From positions 2,914,001 through 2,978,000 of the forward strand of contig NZ_AP019547.1 of NCBI RefSeq assembly GCF_013168275.1: DNA of 64,000 nt, read 5' to 3'. The translations under genes and the position numbers were made by a program. The notes beneath the pieces are model-generated. The model had not been told where the DNA came from and did no database searches. It saw only the letters and a program-made list of their open reading frames with translations. Every line of letters starts with the position of its first letter. The first letter of the stretch is position 1. This document shows, one piece after another, positions 18,182 to 29,451 of this stretch. Origin of the DNA: Candidatus Nitrotoga sp. AM1P (GTDB taxonomy: Bacteria > Pseudomonadota > Gammaproteobacteria > Burkholderiales > Gallionellaceae).

Positions 18182-20434
18182 TTAAACAACAACAATTTCT
18201 TCCGTAAATTCCAATTGCACCTTCTCGTCTTTATCTATTGTGACAATTACTTTGCCGCCATTGGATAGTTTGCCGAATAATAATTCATCTGCCAGTGCGC
18301 TACGTATGGTGTCCTGAATTAAACGCGCCATCGGGCGGGCGCCCATTAGTGGGTCGAAGCCAGTTTTGGCAAGGTAGTCTTTGAGTGCATCGGTGAAAAT
18401 GACTTCAACTTTCTTCTCATGTAGTTGTTCCTCAAGCTGTATCAGGAATTTGTCTACTACGCGCAGGATGACTTCTTTATCCAGTGCGGCGAAGGAAATG
18501 GTAGCATCCAATCGATTGCGGAATTCTGGAGTGAATAGTCGCTTGATTTCGGCCGTCTCGTCACCGCTCACTCCGCTCTTGGTAAAGCCAATTTGTGCCT
18601 TGCTTAATGCATCGGCCCCTGCATTGGTGGTCATAATGATAACCACATTACGGAAATCTGCCTTGCGTCCGTTGTTGTCAGTGAGTGTGCCGTGATCCAT
18701 CACTTGTAACAAAATATTAAAAATGTCTGGGTGTGCTTTCTCAATTTCGTCTAGTAGTAAGACGCAATGGGGCTGCTTGTTGATTGCTTCAGTGAGTAGA
18801 CCACCCTGGTCGAAGCCGACATAGCCAGGTGGTGCTCCGATAAGGCGCGACACCGCGTGACGTTCCATATATTCAGACATGTCAAAGCGGTTTAGCGGCA
18901 TGCCCATTGCAAAGGCAAGTTGACGCGCTACTTCGGTTTTGCCTACCCCGGTAGGGCCAGAGAACAAGAAGCTGCCGATTGGCTTTTGCGGATTGCCCAA
19001 TCCACTCCGGGACATTTTTATGGCGCGCGCCAGCACGTCAATGGCGGCATTCTGGCCGAACACAACGGTCTTGAGGTCGCGATCCAGCGTTTTCAATAGA
19101 TTGCGATCATCCGAAGAAACAGTGCGTGAAGGTACGCGTGCAATCTTGGCAATGATGTCCTCGATTTCATGTTTGCCGATAAGTTTTTTCTGTTTTGATT
19201 TTGGCAGAATGCGTTGTGCCGCACCTGCTTCATCTATCACGTCAATTGCTTTGTCAGGAAGATGTCTGTCATTGATAAAACGCGATGAAAGTTCGGCCGC
19301 GCTAGTTAGCGCAGCGGTGCTGTATTTGATGCCATGATGAGTCTCGAAGCGAGACTTTAACCCTTTTAGAATCTCAATGGTCTGCACAACTGAGGGTTCT
19401 GGCACATCTACTTTTTGGAAACGGCGGGATAACGCATGATCTTTCTCGAAAATGCCGCGATATTCTTGATAGGTAGTAGCACCGATGCACTTAAGTGTGC
19501 CATTTGAAAGTGCCGGCTTGAGTAAATTGGAAGCATCCATGGTGCCGCCCGAAGCTGCACCTGCACCTATTAGGGTATGTATTTCGTCGATGAACAGAAT
19601 GGCATGAGGTTCATCGGCTAATTCTTTGAGGACAGCTTTCAGGCGTTGTTCAAAGTCGCCACGATACTTAGTGCCGGCCAGCAGTGCGCCCATGTCTAAT
19701 GCATAGATCTGGGCGTTTTTGAGAATTTCTGGCACATTGTTTTCTTTAATTCGGCGCGCTAAGCCTTCGGCGATAGCAGTCTTACCTACGCCAGCCTCAC
19801 CGACCAGTAGTGGATTGTTTTTGCGGCGGCGGCACAAGGTTTGAATAACTCGCGTCAGCTCGGTTTCGCGTCCGATTAGGGGGTCGATTTTCCCAGCCAA
19901 AGCTTGTGCGTTGAGGTCCAGCGTGTAATCGGACAGGGCGCTTTTCTGGCTCGGTTCTTGCTCTATTTCAGAATCTGCTGATTTATTGGTACTTGATTGA
20001 GCTGTTTTATCGATTCCATGCGCAATATAGTTTGCTACATCCAGCCGAGTGATAGCACGCTGGTTCAGGAAAAACACGGCATGGGAATCTTTTTCACTAA
20101 ACAGGGCAACTAAGATGTTGGCACCGGAAACTTCTTTTTTGTTAGATGATTGCACGTGCAAAATAGCGCGCTGGATGACTCGCTGGAAGCCGACAGTGGG
20201 CTGTGTGTCTACTTCACTGTTACCTGGCGCTACTGGAGTATGAGTATTAATAAAATCGGTCAGTACTGCGCGCAACTCTTCAATATCGGCTCCGCAGGCG
20301 CGCAACACATGTACCGCAGAAGAGTTATCCAGCATAGCAAGTAGCAGGTGCTCCACCGTGATAAATTGGAAGCGTTTCTGGCGTGCTTCGACAAACGCTA
20401 AGTGTAAGCTGATTTCAAGTTCTTGCGCGATCAT
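18182..20434 (-). CDS. clpA: ATP-dependent Clp protease ATP-binding subunit ClpA
   Basis: ClpA is the hexameric unfoldase that feeds substrates, including N-degron and SsrA-tagged proteins, into ClpP. The 750 residues hold the N-domain (about 1-145), AAA module D1 with Walker [18 protein letters not shown] and Walker [16 protein letters not shown], and module D2 with [17 protein letters not shown] and [16 protein letters not shown] ClpP-binding loop IGF lies in [10 protein letters not shown]. Family length is normal. The upstream clpS ends 3 bp before it, so the adaptor and unfoldase are co-expressed. Confidence 0.97.
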   Translation of the reverse strand: MIAQELEISLHLAFVEARQKRFQFITVEHLLLAMLDNSSAVHVLRACGADIEELRAVLTDFINTHTPVAPGNSEVDTQPTVGFQRVIQRAILHVQSSNKKEVSGANILVALFSEKDSHAVFFLNQRAITRLDVANYIAHGIDKTAQSSTNKSADSEIEQEPSQKSALSDYTLDLNAQALAGKIDPLIGRETELTRVIQTLCRRRKNNPLLVGEAGVGKTAIAEGLARRIKENNVPEILKNAQIYALDMGALLAGTKYRGDFEQRLKAVLKELADEPHAILFIDEIHTLIGAGAASGGTMDASNLLKPALSNGTLKCIGATTYQEYRGIFEKDHALSRRFQKVDVPEPSVVQTIEILKGLKSRFETHHGIKYSTAALTSAAELSSRFINDRHLPDKAIDVIDEAGAAQRILPKSKQKKLIGKHEIEDIIAKIARVPSRTVSSDDRNLLKTLDRDLKTVVFGQNAAIDVLARAIKMSRSGLGNPQKPIGSFLFSGPTGVGKTEVARQLAFAMGMPLNRFDMSEYMERHAVSRLIGAPPGYVGFDQGGLLTEAINKQPHCVLLLDEIEKAHPDIFNILLQVMDHGTLTDNNGRKADFRNVVIIMTTNAGADALSKAQIGFTKSGVSGDETAEIKRLFTPEFRNRLDATISFAALDKEVILRVVDKFLIQLEEQLHEKKVEVIFTDALKDYLAKTGFDPLMGARPMARLIQDTIRSALADELLFGKLSNGGKVIVTIDKDEKVQLEFTEEIVVV

Positions 20435-20437
20435 AAT

Positions 20438-20746
20438 TTATGTTTCCTCTAATTCGCATCGTAGCGGATGTCCGTGCTGTTTGGCAAATGCCGATACCTG
20501 TTCAACTTTCGTTTCTGCGATATCCTTAGTATAGACCCCGCATATTGCCAATCCTTCATGATGTACTTTGAGCATCAATTGAATGGCGCGTTCACGGTTC
20601 ATCAAAAAAAAAGTTTGTAAAACTTCGATTACAAAATCCATTGTGGTGAACTCGTCGTTAAAGAGCAGCACCTTATACAGTTTGGGTGGTTTGATCTTGC
20701 TTTGTTCTGCTTTCAGCAGGGATGTGTTTTCATATTTCGTTGCCAT
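20438..20746 (-). CDS. clpS: ClpA adaptor protein ClpS
   Basis: ClpS binds N-degron substrates and the ClpA N-domain, handing substrates to ClpAP. The 102 residues contain the family core YKVLLFNDEFTTMDFVIEVL, with the Asp/Asn pair that lines the N-degron pocket, and the helix VHHEGLAICGVYTKDIAETK. The tail is short. It precedes clpA on the minus strand with 3 bp between, the near-universal arrangement in proteobacteria. An unstructured N-terminal 20 residues is normal. Confidence 0.97.
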   Translation of the reverse strand: MATKYENTSLLKAEQSKIKPPKLYKVLLFNDEFTTMDFVIEVLQTFFLMNRERAIQLMLKVHHEGLAICGVYTKDIAETKVEQVSAFAKQHGHPLRCELEET

Positions 20747-20990
20747 GGTTGTTATTGTTACATTTATTTATGGCGGTATGTTCGATGATTCATGAGGTTT
20801 TTTCAAGTACTTTTGAAAACAATTCAGAAAATAAAGTGCATAAGTCTTGACGAAATCGCTTAAACAGGAGTAAAAAGTGTATGGGTGTTTGAATGCAAGT
20901 TACCTGCAGTACTGGTTTTGCCATGTACGCTCTTGGAATTCAAACAGTTTAACGGGAATCCCCCCGGTTTTTTAGCTAAGGAAGTGAAAC

Positions 20991-21194
20991 ATGGCAAACG
21001 GTACAGTTAAATGGTTTAATGATGCAAAAGGTTATGGTTTTATTACTCCGGATGATGGTAGCGAAGATTTATTCGCGCATTTTTCCGCAATTACTATGAG
21101 TGGCTTTAAGTCTCTTAAAGAGGGCCAAAAAGTTACTTTTGATATTGTTCAAGGTCCTAAAGGTAAACAAGCTGCCAATATTCAGGCCCCTTAA
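20991..21194 (+). CDS. cold-shock protein, CspA family
   Basis: This is a single OB-fold nucleic-acid chaperone of 67 aa. RNP1 is [12 protein letters not shown] and RNP2 is DLFAHFSAI. The usual [20 protein letters not shown] follows. The gene is divergent from clpS, with about 245 bp between; a TTGACG box at 20847-20852 suggests a long untranslated leader, as in temperature-regulated csp genes, but this is not shown. AAGGAAG precedes the ATG by 6 bases. A strong terminator follows 16 bp after the stop. Adjacent csp and clpSA on opposite strands is a recurring betaproteobacterial layout. Confidence 0.95.
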   Translation: MANGTVKWFNDAKGYGFITPDDGSEDLFAHFSAITMSGFKSLKEGQKVTFDIVQGPKGKQAANIQAP

Positions 21195-21210
21195 ATAGGT
21201 TCTTGGTTTA

Positions 21211-21238
21211 AAAAAGCCTGCTTAAGCAGGCTTTTTTA
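21211..21238 (+). terminator. rho-independent terminator after the csp gene
   Basis: GCCTGC (21216-21221) pairs with GCAGGC (21226-21231) around TTAA, extended by five A:T pairs on each side and ending in a run of six T. It is bidirectional in appearance but lies far from the end of any minus-strand gene. Confidence 0.88.
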
Positions 21239-21324
21239 TTAATTTAAAATTATTGAATAGCACTATACAATTTGAAAGTGGAGTTTTAGCAAGCGTTTAT
21301 AACCGCAGAACGAATCTTTCCCGT

Positions 21325-24300
21325 TTATATCGCACTTAATGTTTGCAACGGCTCGAATAGCATTGCCAACTCTTCTGTAGAAAGTGGAGCAATAGTTTCT
21401 CCGTTATCATCCAGAATACCTTGCGCTAAGTTACGTTTTTTCTCCTGCATGGCAACAATTTTTTCTTCTACGGTGCTTTCAGTGATCAGTTTGTAGACAA
21501 AAACTGGGTTTTCCTGGCCTATGCGATGGGCGCGGTCAGTAGCTTGATTTTCTACCGCCGGGTTCCACCACGGATCATAATGAATGACGGTGTCGGCGGT
21601 GGTGAGGTTCAGGCCTACACCGCCCGCTTTGAGACTGATCAGGAAGATGGGTATTTCTCCGCTCTGAAAACGTTGTACTGGTGTGGCGCGATCGCGCGTG
21701 TCTCCGGTCAGTTTGACATAGGGCAAGTTAAATTTAGCAAGTTCTAATTCGATCAATGCCAACATAGAGGTAAACTGAGAGAACAACAGGATGCTCCGCC
21801 CTTCTTCCACCATGTCCGGTAGCAAAGACATAAGAAGTTCCAGCTTTGCTGAATGTGTTACCTGTTTCGCAGCAGGCAATTTAAGCAGGCGTGGATCACA
21901 ACAGGTTTGACGCAATTTAAGCAGTGCATCAAGAATAATAATATGACTGCGATTCATCCCCTTCTTGTCGATTTCCAGGCGTATCTTTTCATGCATCGCT
22001 ACCCGGATAGTTTCGTATAAGTCACGCTGAGCACCAGATAGTTCGCAGGAGCGAATAATTTCTGTTTTGGGTGGTAATTCTTTGGCTACCTGTACTTTAG
22101 TGCGGCGTAGCAGAAATGGGGTAATGCGGCGTGAAAGTACCGCGCGCCGGGTGTTGTCACCTTGCTTTTCGATGGGTGTGCGGAATAATTTACGAAAATT
22201 TTTGTCATCGCCCAATAATCCTGGCAGTAGAAAATGAAAGAGCGACCATAATTCACCAAGGTGATTTTCCAGCGGTGTGCCGGTAAGCGCTAGTCTATGG
22301 CGCGCTTTAATTTGATGCACAATTTGAGTGGCTTGCGACTTTGGATTTTTGATGATATGACCTTCATCAAGGATTAATAAATGAAATTCTTGTCCGATTA
22401 GCACCTCTTTATCGCGTGGCAGCAAGGGATAGGTGGTGAGCACCAAGTCATAAGCCCCGATAGATTCGAAATGTTGTTTGCGCAATTGACCCTGCAATAC
22501 CAACACGCGTAAATCCGGCGCAAAACGCTCTGTCTCCCGCAGCCAGTTGAACATCAGGCTGGTGGGGGCGACTACCAAACTGGGATGGTTCATGCGCCCC
22601 GATTCTTTTTCTACTAGAAGATGAGCCAAGGCCTGCACGGTTTTACCTAACCCCATATCGTCAGCCAGAATGCCGGCCAGTTCATATTCGCGTAGAAATT
22701 GCAGCCAGTTAAGCCCTTCTTGTTGATAGCCCCGCAAATCGGTCTTCAGACCAACAGGCGGCGGAACTGGCTGAATGCCATTGAAATCGCGCAGCTTGCG
22801 TCCTAATTCACGTAAACGCTCACCGCCCAGCCAGCGCAAACCGACAACCTCCTCCAATTCTGCTAGTCGTCCCGCCTGAACCGCAGACAACTCGATTTGC
22901 TGCAAATTATGCACTGTATCTTTATCGAAAAGCTCGATCAGTACTGACAGAATGTTTTGTATGCGGGAAATCGGTAATGTCACCAAGCGCCCATCAGCAA
23001 GGCGGGCTATGAGCGGCACCTCTTCAGCGTTAAGCTGCGCTAGTGCCTGCATGTTCATTTTTTCTGGAAACTGGCGAATTAAATCCAGCAGGACAGGCAA
23101 CAAGTTGACTGGTAGTCCGTCTATCTGAATACCCAGCTCTATGCCGAACCAGTTATTGTTATCACCGTCCTCATTGACGGTAGCTGTCCAGTCTTCAATC
23201 TCGGCGAAACGAAAATTGAAGTTTGGTTCCATTTCGATCTGCCAGCCAGACACTCGTAGATCGGGGAGGTTGGTAAGACAGAAGTTGATCCACTCTTTGT
23301 CATCTCCACCCAGAATAAAAGAACCTTTGTGTTTGTTATGTAATTCGGAAAAAATTGATAAATCAACAAAGAAAAACCCCAAGCCGGTAAGTTCGTGGAA
23401 ATAACTTTCTTCGGCGGTAACATCGCGGTCGATGCGCAACAATTCATCACCACTACGCTGTGCTATCGATTTTTCGGTTGACATAGCGTCGGCTCGTACG
23501 CCGCCATAGTCGAATTCAAGGCGCACCAAGTCGAGTGTTTTTGGCTCATCGTAGTGGCCGTCTTTAGCGTGAAAAGAACCCACATAAGGCGGCGGATTTA
23601 ATGCTACTGTGTAAAAACGTAAACATGGAACAGGGTGTCGATTGCTTACCTTTCTTTCTTGCAGTACCTGTGGCAGTTGAACTTTTATACCGGGTAGTTT
23701 TTGTGTCAATTCATTGCTGATACGGCCGGCTAGTGCTGATGGGATCGCGGGTGCGCTAATCAGGGCGTAAGCAATTTCGTCGGACAGGCCGATATCCAAT
23801 TTGCCGCAGACCGATGTGACTTCATTGACATACCAAGGGGGAGAAAACGGTAGTACCTGCGATGGTGGTACCGTTTCAACATATAGCCGTTGGTTTCCCT
23901 GTGTGTCCATGGTCCAAACAGGTTGCGTGATGTATGTTTCACCAAAGGACAGAGGTTCGGAATCAGGTGTTTCCCAGAAGCACCTGCCAGTGGTGATCAT
24001 TTCTGTCATCCATCGGCTACCCTGTGCACCAGCTAAATTACCACCTGTCGCGCGCATCAGGTTTAATGCAGCTATGATTTCCTGATCCCGCCCGGTAAAA
24101 TAGCGTGGCGTCGCCCCGATAAAGATATTAGCTAGGGAATTATGATGCGTTTTTTTGCCAAAACCCCCGGCTTTGAGCAATCTGGCAGTGAAAAATGTCA
24201 CTTCCACTGCCGCTGGCTTGCCATCATGTAATTTTAAAATATACAGTAAACGCTGCAACTCGTTCGTTGGCAAGGTATCTCGGCCTGGTGTCGGTATTGC

Positions 24301-24687
24301 CGCACGGGCCACTTCGTTCAGCCAGATGGAAATTTCATCTGGTAAACCCGTCACATTCGGCGATGCTTTATTTGCTGGCGTAGGAACTTTAAGTGGGGGC
24401 TCTGCTTGAGCCTTGATTAGCGTTGCTGCAACATGCTTGCAGTTGTAGCCTACCGGGCAAGTGCATTCCCCATTGACAAATATATGACCTCCTGGCTCCG
24501 CCTGCAGAAGGATATGGACGTGATAGCGATTTTTATTTGAGCCTGCGACAAGTGCGGTAACCAAGGCCCCATTGGGGCTGGTACTTAGCGCTGTGACTTT
24601 GTTCTCACGATAATATTGACGTCCCCGCGTCAGATATGCGATCGAAAAAGAGGAGGTTATGTCAACGGATGAAACAAGAGAGTGCAC
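21325..24687 (-). CDS. SWIM-domain SNF2 family DEAD/DEAH helicase
   Basis: This is a large (1120 aa) Swi2/Snf2 ATPase, the bacterial HepA-like class with an N-terminal SWIM zinc finger. The finger is CTCPVGYNCKHVAATLI (about residues 77-93), a CxC-xn-CxH pattern. A long middle region of about 500 residues follows. The helicase core has LADDMGLGKTVQALAHLL (motif I), LDEGHIIKNPKSQ (motif II), ALTGTPLENHLGELWSLF (motif III) and the C-terminal lobe DRAHRIGQENPVFVYKLI (motif VI). Such proteins translocate on double-stranded DNA, and their bacterial roles are poorly known. The Walker B box is DEGH rather than the commoner DEAH. It lies alone between csp and icd. Confidence 0.92.
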   Translation of the reverse strand: MHSLVSSVDITSSFSIAYLTRGRQYYRENKVTALSTSPNGALVTALVAGSNKNRYHVHILLQAEPGGHIFVNGECTCPVGYNCKHVAATLIKAQAEPPLKVPTPANKASPNVTGLPDEISIWLNEVARAAIPTPGRDTLPTNELQRLLYILKLHDGKPAAVEVTFFTARLLKAGGFGKKTHHNSLANIFIGATPRYFTGRDQEIIAALNLMRATGGNLAGAQGSRWMTEMITTGRCFWETPDSEPLSFGETYITQPVWTMDTQGNQRLYVETVPPSQVLPFSPPWYVNEVTSVCGKLDIGLSDEIAYALISAPAIPSALAGRISNELTQKLPGIKVQLPQVLQERKVSNRHPVPCLRFYTVALNPPPYVGSFHAKDGHYDEPKTLDLVRLEFDYGGVRADAMSTEKSIAQRSGDELLRIDRDVTAEESYFHELTGLGFFFVDLSIFSELHNKHKGSFILGGDDKEWINFCLTNLPDLRVSGWQIEMEPNFNFRFAEIEDWTATVNEDGDNNNWFGIELGIQIDGLPVNLLPVLLDLIRQFPEKMNMQALAQLNAEEVPLIARLADGRLVTLPISRIQNILSVLIELFDKDTVHNLQQIELSAVQAGRLAELEEVVGLRWLGGERLRELGRKLRDFNGIQPVPPPVGLKTDLRGYQQEGLNWLQFLREYELAGILADDMGLGKTVQALAHLLVEKESGRMNHPSLVVAPTSLMFNWLRETERFAPDLRVLVLQGQLRKQHFESIGAYDLVLTTYPLLPRDKEVLIGQEFHLLILDEGHIIKNPKSQATQIVHQIKARHRLALTGTPLENHLGELWSLFHFLLPGLLGDDKNFRKLFRTPIEKQGDNTRRAVLSRRITPFLLRRTKVQVAKELPPKTEIIRSCELSGAQRDLYETIRVAMHEKIRLEIDKKGMNRSHIIILDALLKLRQTCCDPRLLKLPAAKQVTHSAKLELLMSLLPDMVEEGRSILLFSQFTSMLALIELELAKFNLPYVKLTGDTRDRATPVQRFQSGEIPIFLISLKAGGVGLNLTTADTVIHYDPWWNPAVENQATDRAHRIGQENPVFVYKLITESTVEEKIVAMQEKKRNLAQGILDDNGETIAPLSTEELAMLFEPLQTLSAI

Positions 24688-24786
24688 TTTATTCTAGAGC
24701 CTTAAAGTTAAAAACACCGTTTTCAGCTGATTGTGGGTGACTGTTAAGATAAATCTCGGTCTTACCCAACCAACTTACTCTGTCAT

Positions 24787-26040
24787 TTACATGTTTTTAA
24801 CTATTGCTTCGCCGAATGCAGAGCACGATATTTGTTGTGCACCTTGTGTCAGTCGAGCGAAATCATAGGTGACGGTCTTGGCGGCGATTGCCCCGTTCAT
24901 GCCCTTGATAATTAGATCGGCGGCTTCCGACCAGCCGATATGGCGTAGCATCATTTCTGCTGAGAGAATCAATGAACCTGGATTTACATAATCTTTGCCA
25001 GCATATTTCGGTGCGGTGCCATGGGTGGCTTCAAACATGGCAATGCTATCAGACAAATTGGCGCCCGGTGCGATACCAATACCACCGACTTCTGCCGCCA
25101 GTGCATCAGATATATAGTCGCCGTTGAGATTCAAGGTAGCGATAACGTCATATTCTGCAGGACGCAACAAAATTTGCTGTAGAAACGCGTCGGCAATTAC
25201 GTCCTTAATGATGATGCCTCCGTCTCCATATTTTTCGGGCAGCTTTAGCCACGGCCCGCCGTCGATTTCTACCCCGCCGAATTCTCGCTTGGCGAGTTCG
25301 TAGCCCCATTTTTTGAAGCCGCCTTCGGTAAACTTCATTATGTTACCCTTATGTACCAAGGTGACGGACTTGCGCTTATTATCTATAGCATACTGGATAG
25401 CACGACGAATTAAGCGTTCACTACCTTCGATGGACACTGGTTTGATGCCAATAGCAGAGGTTTCTGGGAAACGAATTTTCGTTACGCCCATTTCATCTTG
25501 TAAAAATTTGATTAATTTTTTAGATTCTGGCGAGCCAGCTTCCCATTCGATACCCGCATAAATATCTTCAGTGTTTTCACGGAAGATCACCATGTCCACT
25601 TTTTCCGGTTCTGTCACTGGGGTAGGAACGCCCTGGAACCATTGTACTGGACGTAAGCATACGTATAGGTCAAGAATCTGGCGCAATGCTACATTGAGCG
25701 AGCGCATTCCGCCGGAAGTAGGGGTGGTGAGTGGTCCTTTAATGGACACAACGTGGTTGCGCACTGCTTCTACCGTTTCATCCGGCAGCCATGTATCGTC
25801 ACCATAGATATTTACAGCTTTCTCACCGGCATACACTTCCATCCATGCAATTTGGCGCCTACCGTTGTAAGCCTTGGTGACCGCTTCATCCACCACGCGT
25901 CGCATAACAGGGGTGATATCTACACCCGTGCCATCGCCTTCAATAAATGGAATAATAGGTTGATCTGGCACGTTGAGTGTGTAGTCTTTGTTAACGGTAA
26001 TTTTTTGGCCTTGAGGCGGAATCTGGATGTGTTGGGTCAT
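24787..26040 (-). CDS. icd: NADP-dependent isocitrate dehydrogenase
   Basis: Icd converts isocitrate to 2-oxoglutarate in the TCA cycle. The frame is open to 26175, but the family N-terminus is [17 protein letters not shown], preceded by GGGGAG with an 8-base gap, so I start at 26040 (417 aa). Substrate-binding residues are in [20 protein letters not shown], where the Ser corresponds to the phosphorylatable Ser113 of E. coli. [17 protein letters not shown] is the N-terminal hallmark, and [17 protein letters not shown] is the coenzyme-binding segment typical of the NADP enzyme. It is divergent from the pseudouridine synthase at 26107, with 66 bp between. Confidence 0.96.
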   Translation of the reverse strand: MTQHIQIPPQGQKITVNKDYTLNVPDQPIIPFIEGDGTGVDITPVMRRVVDEAVTKAYNGRRQIAWMEVYAGEKAVNIYGDDTWLPDETVEAVRNHVVSIKGPLTTPTSGGMRSLNVALRQILDLYVCLRPVQWFQGVPTPVTEPEKVDMVIFRENTEDIYAGIEWEAGSPESKKLIKFLQDEMGVTKIRFPETSAIGIKPVSIEGSERLIRRAIQYAIDNKRKSVTLVHKGNIMKFTEGGFKKWGYELAKREFGGVEIDGGPWLKLPEKYGDGGIIIKDVIADAFLQQILLRPAEYDVIATLNLNGDYISDALAAEVGGIGIAPGANLSDSIAMFEATHGTAPKYAGKDYVNPGSLILSAEMMLRHIGWSEAADLIIKGMNGAIAAKTVTYDFARLTQGAQQISCSAFGEAIVKNM

Positions 26041-26106
26041 GTATTTTCGCTCCCCGATGAAAAGCTTGGGGTAATATGGATCGCTATTAATGAGTGGAAA
26101 AGTCGG

Positions 26107-26649
26107 ATGAGTCGCATCCTGTTGTTCAACAAACCTTATGGCGTGATCTGTCAGTTTGGCCGCGACGGCCTGCATCCAACGCTAGCAAATTATATCACTG
26201 TCCCTTATGTATATCCAGCCGGACGGCTGGATACTGACAGTGAAGGTTTGGTGTTGCTTACTGATGACGGTTTGTTGCAACACCGTATTACGGATCCACT
26301 TCATAAGTTGGCCAAGATTTATTGGGTGCAAGTAGAAGGCAAGCCAAGCGAGATGGCATTAGTGCAATTGCGTAGTGGAGTAAAGCTGCCTGATTTTGTT
26401 ACTTTGCCTGCTATGGCAAGATTGATGGAAGAACCGGTAAACTTATGGCGGCGTGCTCCTCCGATCCGCGAGCGTAAAAATAAACCAACCAGTTGGTTGG
26501 AACTCATTATTCGTGAGGGTAAGAACCGTCAGGTGCGCCGCATGACAGCCGCAGTGGGTTACCCTACTTTGCGTTTGATTCGTTACCGGATTGGCGAGTG
26601 GACGCTGGATGGGTTGGAGTCAGGCATCTGGCGTGAGGCTGCGTTATAA
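26107..26649 (+). CDS. rluE: 23S rRNA pseudouridine synthase, RluE/RsuA family
   Basis: This 180-residue enzyme of the RsuA/RluB/E/F family isomerises a uridine in 23S rRNA (U2457 for E. coli RluE). The catalytic Asp is in [34 protein letters not shown] opens the domain and [20 protein letters not shown] closes it. It lacks the S4 domain found in most relatives, which favours RluE. The frame is open far upstream into icd. The ATG at 26107 matches family starts. Site specificity is inferred from similarity of architecture only. Confidence 0.85.
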   Translation: MSRILLFNKPYGVICQFGRDGLHPTLANYITVPYVYPAGRLDTDSEGLVLLTDDGLLQHRITDPLHKLAKIYWVQVEGKPSEMALVQLRSGVKLPDFVTLPAMARLMEEPVNLWRRAPPIRERKNKPTSWLELIIREGKNRQVRRMTAAVGYPTLRLIRYRIGEWTLDGLESGIWREAAL

Positions 26650-26683
26650 TGTACGCCTTTTTGATTCCTAACAGGAGGATGCC

Positions 26684-26947
26684 ATGCCTATTTACGAATA
26701 TCGTTGCAGCAGTTGTGGTGTACAAAAAGATGTCATGCAAAAGATCAGCGATACGCCGTTGACTGTATGTCCTGCATGTGGCAAACCTACATTCAGCAAA
26801 CAGCTTTCAGCCGCGGGCTTTCAACTCAAGGGGAGTGGTTGGTATGCCACGGACTTTAAGGGTTCGGGCAGTAAGCCAGAAGCTAAATCAGAATCAGCTA
26901 CCAGCACAGTGAGTTCTGCCACGCCAACTGCGGGTGGCAACGGGTGA
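26684..26947 (+). CDS. FmdB family zinc-ribbon protein
   Basis: The small (87 aa) FmdB/CxxC_CxxC regulatory-type protein opens with PIYEYRCSSCG and has the second pair VCPACGKPTFSKQLSAAGF, the four Cys of a zinc ribbon. GSGWYATDFKGS is the conserved segment that follows, and the tail is Ser/Thr/Ala-rich and probably disordered. AGGAGG stands 8 bases before the ATG. The stop overlaps the GTG of the next gene by four bases. FmdB-DUF502-aspS is a common betaproteobacterial order; the function is not established. Confidence 0.93.
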   Translation: MPIYEYRCSSCGVQKDVMQKISDTPLTVCPACGKPTFSKQLSAAGFQLKGSGWYATDFKGSGSKPEAKSESATSTVSSATPTAGGNG

Positions 26948-27573
26948 AGAAATATTTGCTCACCGGATTATTGGTGTGGGTTCCGCTTGGCATTACCATC
27001 TGGGTTCTGAACCTGACGATTAGTACGCTAGACCAGAGTCTGCTGCTACTGCCGGTGAATTGGTATCCAGATAAATTACTTGGTATTCACATTCCCGGGT
27101 TGGGTGTGATTCTCACCGTAGTGATCGTGCTTGGTACCGGTTTGTTGGTGCACAATGTCCTCGGACAGCGTCTGTTGAGTTATTGGGAAGGTCTGCTACG
27201 CCGCATTCCGGTGGTAAGCAGTATTTACCACAGCGTGAAACAAGTTAGCGATACGTTACTGTCCAGCAACGGGCTTGCTTTCCGTAAGGTGCTGCTGGTG
27301 CGATATCCGCACCCCGAGGCATGGTCGTTGGCATTTCAGACCGCTATCCCGGGTGAGGTGACGCAACAACTTAAAGATGAGTATGTGGGAGTATTTATTC
27401 CCACCGCACCCAGCCCGGTAAACGGGTTCTATTTCTACGTACGTCGTGCTGATACCATCGAACTCAACATTAGTGTGGATGTGGCTTTGAAATCCATTAT
27501 TTCAATGGGCGTAGTGGCTACCCCCGCTATGCCTTATGCGCCAGAAAATCAACGCAATTCACCCATTTATTAG
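26944..27573 (+). CDS. DUF502 family membrane protein
   Basis: This 209-residue protein has two N-terminal membrane helices (YLLTGLLVWVPLGITIWVLN and LGVILTVVIVLGTGLLVHNV). The DUF502 core follows, with RIPVVSSIYHSVKQVSDTLL, VLLVRYPHPEAWSLAFQT and VFIPTAPSPVNGFYFYV. The GTG start overlaps the fmdB stop (GTGA), so the two are translationally coupled, and aspS starts 17 bp after. The role is unknown; in plants the COV proteins are distant relatives. Confidence 0.92.
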   Translation: MKKYLLTGLLVWVPLGITIWVLNLTISTLDQSLLLLPVNWYPDKLLGIHIPGLGVILTVVIVLGTGLLVHNVLGQRLLSYWEGLLRRIPVVSSIYHSVKQVSDTLLSSNGLAFRKVLLVRYPHPEAWSLAFQTAIPGEVTQQLKDEYVGVFIPTAPSPVNGFYFYVRRADTIELNISVDVALKSIISMGVVATPAMPYAPENQRNSPIY

Positions 27574-27590
27574 ATTAACTTATTGAAAAT

Positions 27591-29393
27591 ATGCGAACTC
27601 ATTACTGTGGACATCTTAACGTTTCAAATCTTGGTCAAGCTGTTACTTTATGTGGCTGGGCACACCGTCGCCGTGATCACGGCGGGGTGATTTTTATTGA
27701 TCTTCGCGACCGCGAAGGGCTGGCCCAAGTGGTATGTGCTCCGGATCGTGCGGACATGTTCAAAATTGCTGAATCGGTGCGTAGCGAATTCGTGCTGCGT
27801 ATCAGCGGACGCGTGCGCCGTCGCCCGGAAGGCAGTTCCAATAGCAACCTTGGTAGCGGCGAGATCGAAATTCTATGCCATGAAATCGAAGTGCTGAATG
27901 CTGCGCTTACGCCGCCGTTCCAGCTGGATGATGAAAATCTGTCGGAGAACGTGCGCCTGACGCATCGCGTGATTGACTTGCGGCGTCCGCAGATGCAGAA
28001 AAATCTGATGCTGCGCTACAAAACAGCAATGGCGTTCCGTCGTTTCCTGGATGCAAAGGGTTTCATCGATATTGAAACGCCGATGCTGACCAAATCCACC
28101 CCGGAAGGTGCGCGTGACTATCTGGTGCCATCGCGCGTTCATGCAGGAGAGTTCTTTGCGTTACCGCAGTCGCCGCAGCTATTCAAGCAATTGCTCATGG
28201 TGGCAGGTTTTGACCGGTACTATCAAATCACTAAATGCTTCCGTGATGAAGATTTGCGCGCAGACCGCCAACCTGAATTTACTCAGGTGGACATTGAGAC
28301 ATCATTCCTGGGTGAAGAGCAGATTATGACGTTGATGGAGGAAATGCTTCGCACCGTATTCAAAGAGGTGTTGGGTACTGTTTTGCCCAATCCGTTTCCG
28401 CGTATTTCTCACGCTGAGGCGATGGCGCGCTTCGGTTCAGATAAGCCCGATTTGAGAGTGACATTGGAAATTACCGATGTTACAGATGCGGTAAAAGATG
28501 TGGCATTCAAGGTGTTTTCTGCTCCTGCCAATCAAGCTAACGGGCGCGTGGCAGCGTTGCGTGTGCCGGGTGGTGGCTCATTTACGCGCGGTGAAATTGA
28601 TGAATACACCAAGTTCGTTGGCATCTACGGTGCACGCGGTTTGGCCTATATTAAAGTCAATGACGTGACGCAGTTGAATGAAACTGGCCTGCAATCGCCT
28701 ATCGTGAAGAATCTGAATGAAGACGCGCTGAAAATAATCATAGCTCGTACAGGTGCACAGAATGGTGACTTGATTTTCTTCGGAGCGGACAAGGCCAAGA
28801 TAGTGAATGATGCGCTCGGCGCGTTACGCACCAAGATTGGCCATGAGAAAAAATATGTCAGCGGTGCGGCATGGACTCCGCTGTGGGTGGTAGATTTTCC
28901 TATGTTTGAATACGATGAAGAAGCTAAGCGTTGGAATGCCTGCCATCATCCGTTCACTGCGCCCAAGGATGAGCATCTTCACCTGTTGGAAAATGATCCC
29001 GGACGTTGTTTGGCGAAGGCATACGACATCGTGTTAAACGGTTGGGAACTTGGTGGTGGCTCGGTACGTATTCATAAAGAAGAAACTCAGTCATTAGTAT
29101 TCCGTGCGCTCAACATTGGTGCGGAAGAGGCGCAACTAAAATTTGGCTTCCTGCTTGATGCACTGCAATATGGCGCGCCCCCGCATGGCGGGTTGGCCTT
29201 TGGCCTGGATCGCATCGTTACGCTGATGAGCGGTTCGGAATCGATCCGTGACGTGATCGCTTTTCCCAAGACCCAACGCGCGCAGTGTCTGCTAACCCAA
29301 GCGCCCAGTGCCGTTGACGAAAAACAACTGAACGAGCTGCATATTCGTTTGCGTCAGAAAGTGCAAACGACGGTGGAAGTGACGAAGGAATAG
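27591..29393 (+). CDS. aspS: aspartyl-tRNA synthetase
   Basis: AspS charges tRNA-Asp; in most betaproteobacteria it is probably the non-discriminating type that also makes Asp-tRNA-Asn for GatCAB. The 600 residues show an N-terminal OB-fold anticodon-binding domain ([20 protein letters not shown]). Class II motif 2 is [20 protein letters not shown] and motif 3 is [14 protein letters not shown]. The bacterial GAD insertion domain lies at about 295-410. Length is normal. The gene closes the fmdB-DUF502-aspS run, and 58 bp separate it from the ribonuclease gene. Confidence 0.97.
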   Translation: MRTHYCGHLNVSNLGQAVTLCGWAHRRRDHGGVIFIDLRDREGLAQVVCAPDRADMFKIAESVRSEFVLRISGRVRRRPEGSSNSNLGSGEIEILCHEIEVLNAALTPPFQLDDENLSENVRLTHRVIDLRRPQMQKNLMLRYKTAMAFRRFLDAKGFIDIETPMLTKSTPEGARDYLVPSRVHAGEFFALPQSPQLFKQLLMVAGFDRYYQITKCFRDEDLRADRQPEFTQVDIETSFLGEEQIMTLMEEMLRTVFKEVLGTVLPNPFPRISHAEAMARFGSDKPDLRVTLEITDVTDAVKDVAFKVFSAPANQANGRVAALRVPGGGSFTRGEIDEYTKFVGIYGARGLAYIKVNDVTQLNETGLQSPIVKNLNEDALKIIIARTGAQNGDLIFFGADKAKIVNDALGALRTKIGHEKKYVSGAAWTPLWVVDFPMFEYDEEAKRWNACHHPFTAPKDEHLHLLENDPGRCLAKAYDIVLNGWELGGGSVRIHKEETQSLVFRALNIGAEEAQLKFGFLLDALQYGAPPHGGLAFGLDRIVTLMSGSESIRDVIAFPKTQRAQCLLTQAPSAVDEKQLNELHIRLRQKVQTTVEVTKE

Positions 29394-29451
29394 TATGGCA
29401 GCGCTGCCCGTTTGTGTTGCAAAATAGGGAAAAAATTGAAGCCATATTAAG

